11,273 nt of DNA, from positions 1 to 11,273 of the forward strand of contig NZ_CALCDX010000205.1 in assembly GCF_937900395.1 (NCBI RefSeq), read 5' to 3'. Below, piece by piece: positions 1-6,806 of the stretch; within the stretch, counting starts at the first letter, position 1; each line of letters begins with the position of its first letter. The notes under the pieces are model-generated. The model did no database searches. It had not been told where the DNA came from and saw nothing but the letters and a program-made list of their open reading frames with translations. The DNA comes from an uncultured Caulobacter sp. GTDB taxonomy: Bacteria; Pseudomonadota; Alphaproteobacteria; Caulobacterales; Caulobacteraceae. The position numbers and the translations under genes were made by a program.

Positions 1-820
1 GCTCGACCCACACCTTGATGACAAGGGTGACGAGGGCCAGCAGTGCCAATACCGACGCCACCGCGAAGGCTGCGGCAAACTGATATTCGTTGTAGAGAAT
101 CTCGACATGCAGCGGCATGGTGTTGGTCAGGCCGCGGATGTGGCCGCTGACGACCGACACCGCGCCGAACTCGCCCATGGCGCGGGCGTTACACAGCAGC
201 ACGCCATACAGCAGGCCCCAGCGGACGTTCGGCGCGGTCACCCGCCAGAAGGTGTAGAGCCCGCTGGCGCCCATCGACACCGCGGCCTCCTCCTCGCTGG
301 TCCCCTGCTCCTGCATCAGCGGGATTAGCTCGCGCGCCACAAAGGGGAAGGTCACGAAGATGGTGGCCAGGACGATGCCCGGCACGGCGAAGATGATCTT
401 CAGGTCGTTGTCCAGCAGCCACTCGCCCATCCAGCCCTGCAGGCCGAAGACGAGCACATAGATCAGGCCCGCCACGACGGGCGAGACCGAGAACGGCAGG
501 TCGATCAGGGTGATCAGGAACGACTTGCCCCAGAAGTCATGCTTGGCGACGGCCCAGGACGCGCACAGACCGAACACCGCGTTGAACGGCACGGCGATCG
601 CGGCGGTGATCAGGGTCAGCTTCACGGCGGCCAGGGCGTCGGGATTGCCGACGGCGGCCAGGGCGGCGTCCAGGCCCTTGCGCAGGGCCTCGGCGAACAC
701 GGCGACCAGGGGCAGGATCAGGACCAGCGCCAGGAAAGCCATAACGGTCCCGATGACCAGGACCTTGGCCCAGGTCGGATCGTCCGTGGCGCGGCGGTGG
801 CGCGCAGCGACGGCGCTCAT
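1..820 (-). CDS. cysW: Sulfate/thiosulfate ABC transporter permease CysW (3' end cut by window edge)
   Basis: Inner-membrane permease subunit that pairs with CysT to bring sulfate or thiosulfate into the cytoplasm, powered by the ATPase CysA. 273 codons are visible and the frame is still open at position 1; family members are about 280-290 aa, so only a few residues are missing. There are several hydrophobic segments, the first at about residues 19-43. The cytoplasmic EAA loop that docks on the ATPase is clear at about 176-198 (EEEAAVSMGASG, then a VTAPN end). The motif GEFGAVSVVSG at about 216-226 is typical of CysW. The ATG at 818-820 overlaps the cysT stop by one base (TGATG on the minus strand), which fixes the start and implies translational coupling. 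cysA would be expected just beyond the left edge; that is inference. Confidence 0.93.
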   Translation of the reverse strand, partial: MSAVAARHRRATDDPTWAKVLVIGTVMAFLALVLILPLVAVFAEALRKGLDAALAAVGNPDALAAVKLTLITAAIAVPFNAVFGLCASWAVAKHDFWGKSFLITLIDLPFSVSPVVAGLIYVLVFGLQGWMGEWLLDNDLKIIFAVPGIVLATIFVTFPFVARELIPLMQEQGTSEEEAAVSMGASGLYTFWRVTAPNVRWGLLYGVLLCNARAMGEFGAVSVVSGHIRGLTNTMPLHVEILYNEYQFAAAFAVASVLALLALVTLVIKVWVE

Positions 821-1683
821 CAGGCGAACCTCCGCGACCAGGCTTGGATGGCGTTGATGACCAGCAGCATCGTGAACGAGACGGCCAGCATGACAACGGC
901 GATCGTCGCGGCCCTGGCATATTCGAACTGCTCAAGCTGGATGATGATCAGCAGCGGCGCGATCTCGGACTTGTAGGGCATGTTGCCGGCGATGAAGATC
1001 ACCGAGCCGTACTCGCCCACGCCGCGCGCGAAGGCCAGGGCGAAACCGGTCAGCCAGGCGGGCGCGAGGGCTGGCAGGACGATGCGGACGATGGTGTCGA
1101 ACCGGCTGGCGCCGAGGCTGGCGGCCGCCTCTTCGACATCCTCGGCGGCGTCGCGCAGCACCGGCTCGATCGTGCGGACGACGAACGGCAGGCCGATGAA
1201 GATCAGGGCGATGGTCACGCCGATGGGGTTGTAGGCCGCCTTGATCCCCAGGGGAGTCAGGAACTGGCCGACCCAGCCATTGGGGGAATAGAGCGTCGCC
1301 AGAGCGATGCCAGCCACGGCGGTCGGCAGGGCGAACGGCAGATCGACCAGGGCGTTGACGATCGTCTTGCCGGGAAAGTCATAGCGGACCAGCGCCCAGG
1401 CGGTCAGGACCCCAAAGATCCCGTTGATCAGGGCCGCGACGAAGGCCGCGCCAAACGTCAGGCGGTAGGCGGCCATGGCGCGCTGGGATGTGGCGACGGT
1501 CCAGAACTCGGCCGGCGACTGCTGAGCGGCTTTCAGCACCACCGCCGAAAGCGGGATCAGCACGATCAGCGACAGGGCCGTGAGCGTTACGCCCATCGTC
1601 AGACCGAAGCCTGGAATGGCCGAGCGGCGGCGGAACAGCGGTCTCTTGGCCGGCGGCCGGCGCTCGGCGGTGTCGGCGGTCAT
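820..1683 (-). CDS. cysT: Sulfate/thiosulfate ABC transporter permease CysT (CysU)
   Basis: Second membrane permease of the sulfate/thiosulfate importer. From the ATG at 1683 the product is 287 aa, the usual family size. A basic N-terminus (RRPPAKRPLFRRR) precedes the first membrane span; five to six hydrophobic segments follow. The EAA loop reads EEAAASLGASRFDTIVRIVLP, and the CysT signature GVGEYGSVIFI lies after it. The frame also has an ATG at 1719, adding 12 polar residues (MWRARTLDDDQT); neither start has a strong Shine-Dalgarno. I prefer 1683 because the extra residues look untypical, but 1719 is possible. It is the first gene of a cysT-cysW unit: no sulfate-binding protein gene (sbp or cysP) precedes it, so the binding protein must be encoded elsewhere. 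What lies upstream is a tRNA gene. Confidence 0.92.
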   Translation of the reverse strand: MTADTAERRPPAKRPLFRRRSAIPGFGLTMGVTLTALSLIVLIPLSAVVLKAAQQSPAEFWTVATSQRAMAAYRLTFGAAFVAALINGIFGVLTAWALVRYDFPGKTIVNALVDLPFALPTAVAGIALATLYSPNGWVGQFLTPLGIKAAYNPIGVTIALIFIGLPFVVRTIEPVLRDAAEDVEEAAASLGASRFDTIVRIVLPALAPAWLTGFALAFARGVGEYGSVIFIAGNMPYKSEIAPLLIIIQLEQFEYARAATIAVVMLAVSFTMLLVINAIQAWSRRFA

Positions 1684-1787
1684 CGTCTGATCGTCGTCCA
1701 GGGTCCGGGCTCGCCACATGGCTCTGTTGAAGCTGAACGCGTTCGGGGCCGTGTCCGGTCCCGGCGGCGTCGTGAAAAACTGAGCCG

Positions 1788-1816
1788 CTTAAATCTCTAC
1801 CACGATCATGGGGCAA
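1788..1816 (-). promoter_or_regulatory. Weak candidate promoter for cysT-cysW
   Basis: On the minus strand TTGCCC is followed after 17 bases by TTTAAG. Spacing is ideal and the match to a sigma70 type promoter is moderate. It would give a leader of roughly 60-100 bases before cysT. It lies in the locally most AT-rich patch of the intergenic region. Found by eye, so chance is quite possible. Confidence 0.25.
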
Positions 1817-1897
1817 ACGAGAAAAGCCGGATGGGACGTGGAGAAAAACTGGCGGGCGATAGCAACCAGGCCTTTGAGGACGCAGTCGTCAAGCCGC

Positions 1898-1925
1898 CTC
1901 CGCGCGATGAAACCGCGCGGCGGAG
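1898..1925 (-). terminator. GC-rich hairpin downstream of tRNA-Lys
   Basis: CTCCGCGCG (1898-1906) can pair with the segment ending in CGGAG (1925), giving about nine pairs with one bulged G. It lies about 30 bases past the tRNA 3' end in the direction of tRNA transcription. No T tract follows on the minus strand, so termination is inferred from position only. Confidence 0.3.
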
Positions 1926-1953
1926 AAGCTTTTCAGATCAGAGACTTGAAGTT

Positions 1954-2028
1954 TGGTAGGCCGGCTGGGACTCGAACCCAGGACCATTCGATTAAAAGTC
2001 GAATGCTCTACCACTGAGCTACCGGCCC
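1954..2028 (-). tRNA. tRNA-Lys (anticodon UUU)
   Basis: The minus strand folds as a full cloverleaf of 75 nt with the CCA encoded. The acceptor is GGGCCGG with CCGGCCT. The D arm is GCTC-AGTGGTA-GAGC and the anticodon arm is TTCGA-CTTTTAA-TCGAA with TTT at positions 34-36. The variable loop is five bases. The T arm is CTGGG-TTCGAGT-CCCAG, and the discriminator base is A. All stems pair perfectly apart from a G1-U72 wobble at the top of the acceptor. UUU reads both lysine codons AAA and AAG. Queuosine, made by the nearby queA-tgt genes, modifies only GUN anticodons, so this tRNA is not a substrate. Confidence 0.97.
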
Positions 2029-2065
2029 GCTCACGATCCGGCGGGGGCCGGTGGAAGCGGCGCGG

Positions 2066-2094
2066 ACCATAGTCGGGGGTCGTCGCGGTCGCAA
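2066..2094 (-). promoter_or_regulatory. Sigma70-type promoter of tRNA-Lys
   Basis: On the minus strand TTGCGA and TATGGT are separated by exactly 17 bases. The -10 box ends about 38 bases before the mature tRNA 5' end, leaving a leader of roughly 30 nt for RNase P to remove. The fit to an ordinary house-keeping promoter is good for so GC-rich a genome. Confidence 0.5.
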
Positions 2095-2155
2095 GCACGC
2101 TTTCGCCGTTTTTCCCGCCCAGAGTGGTAAAGCTGTGAGCAGGTTAGGGTGAGTC

Positions 2156-2860
2156 ATGCGTAGAACCTTGCTTTTAGCGGGCTTTCTGGCGGTCGCGGCG
2201 GCCGGATGCGCGTCCGCGCGCCAACAGGCCGCGCCCACCCCGCCCCCCGTTCAAGAGTCGGATGAGCGCATCAAATCGACGTCGGAAGCGAACAAGGACG
2301 GAATCACCGGCGCCATGACCGCGCCGCTAAGAGACGTGAACGTCATCCGGACCAAGATTCCGCGCGTCCTGCTTGAGTCCATGGACGATCCGTACAAGCG
2401 TCCAGTCCCCGCGAGCTGCGCCAGCCTAATCTCCTTGATCAAACCGTTGGACGCGGCGTTGGGCGAGGACCTCGACAGCATGCCCGCGACTGGGGATGAG
2501 GACCTGATGGACCGCGGGCGCAAGGCCGCCGGCGAAGCGGCCCTCGGCGCCGTCGCCAGCGCCGCGCAGGACATGATCCCGATGCGGGGTTGGGTGAGGA
2601 AGCTCTCCGGCGCAGAGCGGCACGATCGCCTCGTGCAGAGCGCCATCGCCTCGGGCGCCGTACGCCGCGCCTACTTGAAGGGTCTGGGCGAGTCTCGCGG
2701 CTGCGATCCTCCGGCCACGCCGCAGCACAGGCCGCCCGCGCCGCCGCCAGTCGTCGATCCCGGGATGCCGCCGCCGCCGGACCCTTACGGCCCGCGCAAA
2801 CCGCGCTTCCCCATCCATAAGGAGGAGCTTCCGCCCCAGCCCGAGGGGCCGTCCTCCTGA
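2156..2860 (+). CDS. Putative lipoprotein of unknown function
   Basis: 234 aa; I do not recognise the family. The N-terminus MRRTLLLAGFLAVAAAGC is a lipoprotein signal peptide with Cys18 as the lipidation site, so the protein is probably anchored in the outer or inner membrane facing the periplasm. After it come a short Pro/Gln-rich linker and a mostly alpha-helical-looking middle region (about residues 35-180), which holds an Ala/Gly-rich helix at about 123-138. Two further cysteines, Cys88 and Cys183, could form a disulfide. The C-terminal 50 residues are proline-rich (PPAPPPVV, MPPPPDPYGP) and probably disordered. A purine-rich GGGTGAG lies just upstream of the ATG. The gene stands alone on the plus strand and converges on tgt with only seven bases between the two stop codons. 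Confidence 0.8.
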   Translation: MRRTLLLAGFLAVAAAGCASARQQAAPTPPPVQESDERIKSTSEANKDGITGAMTAPLRDVNVIRTKIPRVLLESMDDPYKRPVPASCASLISLIKPLDAALGEDLDSMPATGDEDLMDRGRKAAGEAALGAVASAAQDMIPMRGWVRKLSGAERHDRLVQSAIASGAVRRAYLKGLGESRGCDPPATPQHRPPAPPPVVDPGMPPPPDPYGPRKPRFPIHKEELPPQPEGPSS

Positions 2861-2867
2861 CGCGCGG

Positions 2868-3983
2868 CTACTGAGACAGGTGCCGGGCGGCGAAGGCGCG
2901 GCGGAACTGCTCGAAGCGCCCCTCGGCGATCGCCGCGCGCATGGCGGCCGTCAGGGCCTGGAAGAAGGCGATGTTGTGCCAGGACAGCAGCACCTGGCCC
3001 AGGATCTCCTCGGCCTTGAACAGGTGCCGGAGATAGGCCTTGGAATAGTCGCGGCTGGCGGGGCAGTCGCTGGTCGGATCGAGCGGCGTGTCGTCCTCGG
3101 CGTACTTTGCGTTCTTCAGGTTGATCGGCCCGTCCCAGGTCCAGGCCTGGCCATGGCGGCCCGAGCGGGTCGGCAGCACGCAGTCGAACATGTCGACGCC
3201 GCGCGCCACGGCCTCCACCAGGTCGATCGGCTTGCCCACGCCCATCAGGTAACGCGGACGGTCGTGCGGCAGCAGGCCCGGCGCGTAGTCGAGGACTTCG
3301 CACATCGCCGCGTGCCCCTCGCCAACCGCCAGACCGCCGATGGCGTAGCCGTCGAAACCGATCTCCTGCAGCTTCTCGGAAGACTCGCGACGCAGGTTTT
3401 CGAAGGTCGAGCCCTGCTGGATGCCGAACAGGGCCTGGCGGTCGCGCGTCCCGAAAGCGTCCTTCGAACGCTTGGCCCAGCGGGCGGAAAGCTCCATGCC
3501 CTTGCGCGCCCTCGCCTCCTCGGCCGGCCAGGCGACGCATTCGTCCAGCTGCATGACGATATCGCTGCCCAGCAGATCGGCCTGGATTTCGATCGAACGC
3601 TCGGGGGTGAGCACGTGCTTGGAGCCATCGACGTGACTGGAGAAGGTCACCGCCTCCTCGGTCAGCTTGCTGATGCCCGACAGGCTCATGACCTGGAAGC
3701 CGCCGCTGTCGGTCAGGATCGGCTTGTCCCAGCGCATGAACTTGTGCAGCCCGCCTAGCCGCGCCACCCGCTCGGCCGAGGGCCGCAGCATCAGGTGGTA
3801 AGTGTTGCCCAGGATGATATCCGCGCCGGTGTCCTTGACCTGGTCGACGGTCATCGCCTTGACCGTGGCCGCCGTGCCCACGGGCATGAAGGCCGGCGTG
3901 CGGATGTCGCCGCGCGGGGTCTTAAGGACGCCGGTGCGCGCCTTGCCGTCCGTGGCTTTGATTTCGAAGGGGAACGCGGCCAT
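2868..3983 (-). CDS. tgt: Queuine tRNA-ribosyltransferase (tRNA-guanine transglycosylase)
   Basis: Swaps the guanine at wobble position 34 of GUN-anticodon tRNAs (Asp, Asn, His, Tyr) for preQ1, the insertion step of queuosine synthesis. 371 aa, family-typical. Asp92 in TDSGGFQ is the general acid/base and Asp267 in FDCVLPTRSGRHG the nucleophile. The substrate-binding stretches GNTYHLMLRP, QLDECV, GIQQG and IGGLAVGE are all present. The C-terminal zinc site is unusual: the family pattern CxCxxC...H reads Ser305-x-Cys307-x-x-Ser310...His336, so two of four zinc ligands are serine. The rest of this region (RDYSKAYLRHLFKAEEILG) is normal, so this is not a frameshift. The start ATG overlaps the queA stop by one base (TGATG), so tgt is probably translated together with queA. 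Confidence 0.97.
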   Translation of the reverse strand: MAAFPFEIKATDGKARTGVLKTPRGDIRTPAFMPVGTAATVKAMTVDQVKDTGADIILGNTYHLMLRPSAERVARLGGLHKFMRWDKPILTDSGGFQVMSLSGISKLTEEAVTFSSHVDGSKHVLTPERSIEIQADLLGSDIVMQLDECVAWPAEEARARKGMELSARWAKRSKDAFGTRDRQALFGIQQGSTFENLRRESSEKLQEIGFDGYAIGGLAVGEGHAAMCEVLDYAPGLLPHDRPRYLMGVGKPIDLVEAVARGVDMFDCVLPTRSGRHGQAWTWDGPINLKNAKYAEDDTPLDPTSDCPASRDYSKAYLRHLFKAEEILGQVLLSWHNIAFFQALTAAMRAAIAEGRFEQFRRAFAARHLSQ

Positions 3984-5089
3984 CAGCGGGTCTCGGGCTC
4001 GGCGCGGAACAGCAGGCTGCCGTCGCCATAGGAATAGAAGCGATAGCCCGTCGATATGGCGTGCTCATAGGCCGCGCGCATCGTCTCGCGTCCGGCGAAG
4101 GCGCTGACCAGCATGAACAGGGTCGACTTGGGCAGGTGGAAGTTGGTCATCAGCACGTCGGCGGCGCGGAAGCGGTAGCCGGGCGTGATGAAGATCGCCG
4201 TCTCGTCCGCGAACGGTCGCACGACGCCATCCTCACCCGTGGCGCTCTCCAGCAGGCGCAACGAGGTCGTGCCGACGCAGACAATCCGGCCGCCGGCGAC
4301 GCGGACGGCGTTCAGGGCGTCGGCGACTTCGCGCGTCACCTGGCCATACTCGGCGTGCATCTTGTGTTCGGAGACGTCGTCGGTCTTGACCGGCAGGAAA
4401 GTGCCGGCGCCGACGTGAAGGGTGACGAAATGGGTCGATACGCCCTTGGCCTTCAAGGCTTCGAGCAGTTCGGGCGTGAAGTGCAGCCCGGCGGTCGGCG
4501 CGGCGACGGAGCCGTCCTCGCGCGCATAGACGGTCTGGTAGTCGGCGCGGTCGCGCTCGTCCTCGCCTCGCTTGGCGGCGATGTAAGGCGGCAGCGGCAT
4601 GTCGCCGTGTCGAGCGATGCCGATGTCGAGGTCCGGTCCGGAAAGGTCGAAGGCGAGCACGACCTCTCCGCCCTCATGCTTCTCGACGACGGTCGCATCG
4701 AGCCGATCAGCCTCGCAGGCCCGATCGTCGCGCGCGCCGAACGCGACGCGGTCGCCGACTTTCAAACGCTTGCCGGGACGCATGAAGGCGCTCCAGCGAT
4801 CGGGCGCGACGCGACGGTGCAAGGTCGCCTCGACCGCGACCGGCGTGCCGTCCGCGCCGCCCGTCGTCCGCCCCTCGCGCAGGCCCGCGAGACGCGCCGG
4901 GATCACACGAGTGTCGTTGAAGACCATGGCGTCGCCGGGGCGCAGGAAATCGGGCAGTTCGCTAACCACGTGGTCAGCGAGTCCCTGGCCAGGACGCACG
5001 ACCAGCAGACGTGCGGCGTCGCGCGGCTCGGCCGGCCGCAGGGCGATGCGATCCTCGGGGAGGTCGAAGTCGAAATCGGAAAGGCGCAT
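3983..5089 (-). CDS. queA: S-adenosylmethionine:tRNA ribosyltransferase-isomerase
   Basis: Converts tRNA-bound preQ1 to epoxyqueuosine using the ribose of S-adenosylmethionine, the step directly after Tgt. 368 aa, near the family's usual 340-360. Characteristic segments in order: the N-terminal MRLSDFDFDLPEDRIALRP, VFNDTRVIPARL (about 56-67), HGDMPLPPYI, DYQTVYA, GSVAAPTAGLHF, HVGAGTFLPVK, GTTSLRLLES, and TNFHLPKSTLFMLVSAF near the end. The region around residues 75-85 (GRTTGGADGTP) looks like a small insertion in the family's variable loop. It is the first gene of the queA-tgt pair, transcribed on the minus strand from the 5090-5219 gap it shares with the divergent gene at 5220. The final enzyme, QueG or QueH, is not in the window. 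Confidence 0.97.
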   Translation of the reverse strand: MRLSDFDFDLPEDRIALRPAEPRDAARLLVVRPGQGLADHVVSELPDFLRPGDAMVFNDTRVIPARLAGLREGRTTGGADGTPVAVEATLHRRVAPDRWSAFMRPGKRLKVGDRVAFGARDDRACEADRLDATVVEKHEGGEVVLAFDLSGPDLDIGIARHGDMPLPPYIAAKRGEDERDRADYQTVYAREDGSVAAPTAGLHFTPELLEALKAKGVSTHFVTLHVGAGTFLPVKTDDVSEHKMHAEYGQVTREVADALNAVRVAGGRIVCVGTTSLRLLESATGEDGVVRPFADETAIFITPGYRFRAADVLMTNFHLPKSTLFMLVSAFAGRETMRAAYEHAISTGYRFYSYGDGSLLFRAEPETR

Positions 5090-5219
5090 GGGCGCGCTTC
5101 AAGCGCACGATGGGCGCCGAAGGTCAAGAGTCAGGCGATCAGCGGGAGGGACGCGGCGAAGCGATGAACCGTCAAACGCGAGCGCGCCAACGGTCATTGA
5201 CGCATGCTAACAGCGGCTC

Positions 5220-6191
5220 ATGCGTCTCATTACACAGCTCCTGAGTCTTCTCGTCCGCGGCACGGGCCTGATGCTAGGCTTATGTGGCGCCATTCTCGCT
5301 CTGACGAGCCTGGGCGGCGCGGTCAGCCCCCGGCTGGACGCCCTGACCCACGCGGCGCCGCTGTGGCTGGCCATGGGTGTCGGCGCGGTCCTGCTGGGAG
5401 GCCTCTTCGCGCGCGAGGCCGAGCGATGGGTCATCGTTGCGCTCGGCATCGTCACGATCAGCGCCTGCGGCGTGATGATGCTGCCTGAACTGCGCACGGC
5501 TTGGCGCTTCAAGCCGGAAGCTGCCGCGCCGGGAGACCTGAAGGTCATCCAGTTCAACGTCTGGCACGAGAACTATGCCCCGGACCAGAGCCTGAAGTGG
5601 CTGCTGGCGCAGAACGCCGACGTCATCGTGATGGAGGAAGGCGGCGGGGCGGCTTGGGCCGTCAACAAGGGCCTGCGGGCCGCCTATCCCTTCGCGTCCT
5701 GCAAGTCCGGGCGTTGCGAGCCTTGGATCTTTTCCCGCAGGAAGGTGAGCGCCTCCGGCTCGCTCCAGAAAGGGCTGCCGGGCGCATGGGCGACGATCGA
5801 GGACCCAGCGGGCCCCTTTACGATCCTCGGCGTCCATTATGTTTGGCCCGTGCCGGCGGGGCGCCAACAGGCGCAATCGGCGATGCTGGTCAAAGCCGCC
5901 TCGGACTTCGATAGCCGCAGCCTGATCATCACCGGCGACTTCAACTCGACGCCTTGGTCCTTCACCCTGAAGCGTCAGGACAAAGCGCTGGGCCTTAACC
6001 GATGGACCCGGGCCCTGCCCTCCTGGCCGTCCGGTCAGTTCTCGCGCGTCGCCGCCGCGCCAGCGCCCTTCCTGCCGATCGACCACGTCTATGCCGGCTC
6101 CGACTGGCGCGCGATCAAGGTCGAGCGCGGACCGGTCATTGGCTCCGACCATCGCCCTGTCATCGTGACGCTGCGCCGATCGCCCAAATAG
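5220..6191 (+). CDS. Membrane-anchored endonuclease/exonuclease/phosphatase family protein
   Basis: 323 aa. The first ~90 residues hold three hydrophobic segments (about 12-33, 47-63, 69-90), which should place the C-terminal catalytic domain on one face of the inner membrane, likely the periplasm. The domain from about residue 105 has the metal-dependent fold's signatures: Asn113 (QFNVWHEN), Glu139/140 (VIVMEEGG), His206 (GVHYVWP), Asp240 and Asn242 (ITGDFNSTPW), Asp288-His289 (PIDHVY) and Asp310-His311 (GSDHRPV). The catalytic set looks intact, so a phosphodiesterase or phosphatase activity is likely. Family members act on DNA, phosphoinositides or sphingomyelin, and the sequence does not reveal the substrate. 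Proteins with this three-span layout are common in alphaproteobacteria. No strong Shine-Dalgarno is seen, but the start fits the first membrane span. It is divergent from queA. Confidence 0.88.
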   Translation: MRLITQLLSLLVRGTGLMLGLCGAILALTSLGGAVSPRLDALTHAAPLWLAMGVGAVLLGGLFAREAERWVIVALGIVTISACGVMMLPELRTAWRFKPEAAAPGDLKVIQFNVWHENYAPDQSLKWLLAQNADVIVMEEGGGAAWAVNKGLRAAYPFASCKSGRCEPWIFSRRKVSASGSLQKGLPGAWATIEDPAGPFTILGVHYVWPVPAGRQQAQSAMLVKAASDFDSRSLIITGDFNSTPWSFTLKRQDKALGLNRWTRALPSWPSGQFSRVAAAPAPFLPIDHVYAGSDWRAIKVERGPVIGSDHRPVIVTLRRSPK

Positions 6192-6194
6192 AAA

Positions 6195-6221
6195 CGGCTC
6201 CAGACGCGAAGTCTGGAGCCG
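6195..6221. terminator. Perfect hairpin between converging genes
   Basis: CGGCTCCAGAC (6195-6205) and GTCTGGAGCCG (6211-6221) form an uninterrupted 11-bp stem with a five-base loop, GCGAA. It starts four bases after the stop of the phosphatase-family gene and ends 24 bases before the stop of the minus-strand cyclophilin gene. On the minus strand a T-rich run (TTTCTATTT) follows; on the plus strand only CTTG follows. It probably terminates both transcripts. Confidence 0.75.
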
Positions 6222-6245
6222 CTTGAATGCGCGAAGCGCTGCGGG

Positions 6246-6713
6246 TTAGGCGTCGGCCGCGATCTTGGCGCTGACGATCTTGCCCGGCTCCTTCGGCGGC
6301 TCGCCCTTCGGCAGAGCGTCGACATGTTCCATGCCTTCGACCACCTGACCCCAGACCGTGTACTGACCGTCCAGGAAGGTGGCGTCGTCGAACACGATGA
6401 AGAACTGGCTGTTGGCCGAGTTCGGATCGGGCGTCCGGGCCATCGAGCAGACGCCGCGCACGTGCGGCTCCTTGTTGAACTCGGCCTTCAGGTCCGGCTT
6501 GTCCGAACCGCCGCGGCCGGTGCCCGACGGATCGCCGCCCTGGGCCATGAAGCCCGGGATGACGCGGTGGAAGACGACGCCGTCATAGAAGCCCTCGCGC
6601 ACCAGTTCCTTGATCCGCTCGACGTGGCCCGGCGCCAGGTCGGGGCGCAGCTTGATGGTGACCGGACCGGTCTCCAGCGTCAGGATCAGGGTGTTTTCGA
6701 GGTCGGCCGACAT
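6246..6713 (-). CDS. Cytoplasmic peptidyl-prolyl cis-trans isomerase, cyclophilin (PpiB-like)
   Basis: Catalyses cis-trans isomerisation of proline peptide bonds, helping protein folding. 155 aa with no signal peptide, so cytoplasmic. The cyclophilin active site is complete: Arg50 and Phe55 in FHRVIPGF, Gln58 in MAQGGD, and the NSANSQFFI strand (about 98-106). The residue matching Trp121 of human cyclophilin A is Phe113 (TFLDGQYTVWG), as in many bacterial cyclophilins, which suggests weak cyclosporin binding. An AAGGGAAG ribosome site precedes the ATG. It is downstream of and co-oriented with two periplasmic paralogues, but the 93-base gap before it is full of hairpins, so it may have its own promoter. 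Confidence 0.95.
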   Translation of the reverse strand: MSADLENTLILTLETGPVTIKLRPDLAPGHVERIKELVREGFYDGVVFHRVIPGFMAQGGDPSGTGRGGSDKPDLKAEFNKEPHVRGVCSMARTPDPNSANSQFFIVFDDATFLDGQYTVWGQVVEGMEHVDALPKGEPPKEPGKIVSAKIAADA

Positions 6714-6741
6714 GGTCTTCCCTTATGTGGCGAGTGATGCG

Positions 6742-6779
6742 ACCGCGCTTCTAGCGCGGTTCAGGGCGCCCTGTGAACC
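6742..6779. repeat. Back-to-back hairpins between two cyclophilin genes
   Basis: ACCGCGCT (6742-6749) and AGCGCGGT (6753-6760) form a perfect 8-bp stem with loop TCT. Right beside it is the 12-base palindrome CAGGGCGCCCTG (6762-6773), extended by GGTT/AACC with a small bulge. A third short palindrome, TTCGCGCGAA, lies at 6785-6794. No T tract follows. These may end transcription from the upstream cyclophilin gene or protect the transcript; function is inferred from position. Confidence 0.45.
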
Positions 6780-6806
6780 AAGTCTTCGCGCGAAAACCGC
6801 TAGAGC

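Larger units (their letters stand above)
1684..1953. other. Non-coding stretch between cysT and tRNA-Lys
   Basis: About 270 bases without a convincing gene. The open frames crossing it on both strands are by-products of high GC, and one runs into the tRNA. It should hold the cysT promoter (see 1788-1816) and the end of the tRNA-Lys transcript (see hairpin 1898-1925). Nothing else is apparent. Confidence 0.6.

Noticed and set aside
844..1959. Long plus-strand open frame (371 codons) opposite cysT
   Set aside because: It is antisense to a clear permease gene, rich in Asp, Gly, Arg and Gln as expected from the reverse of GC-rich codons, has no domain-like pattern, and crosses into a tRNA.
2880..3758. 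Plus-strand open frame of 292 codons opposite tgt
   Set aside because: Same reason: shadow of tgt, no recognisable protein features and no ribosome site.
4061..5167. Plus-strand open frame of 368 codons opposite queA
   Set aside because: The complement of a well-conserved gene; composition is typical of an antisense shadow and no motif is seen.
5190..5215. TTGACG and GCTAAC resembling a Caulobacter house-keeping promoter
   Set aside because: The two boxes are only three bases apart, far too close to work together.
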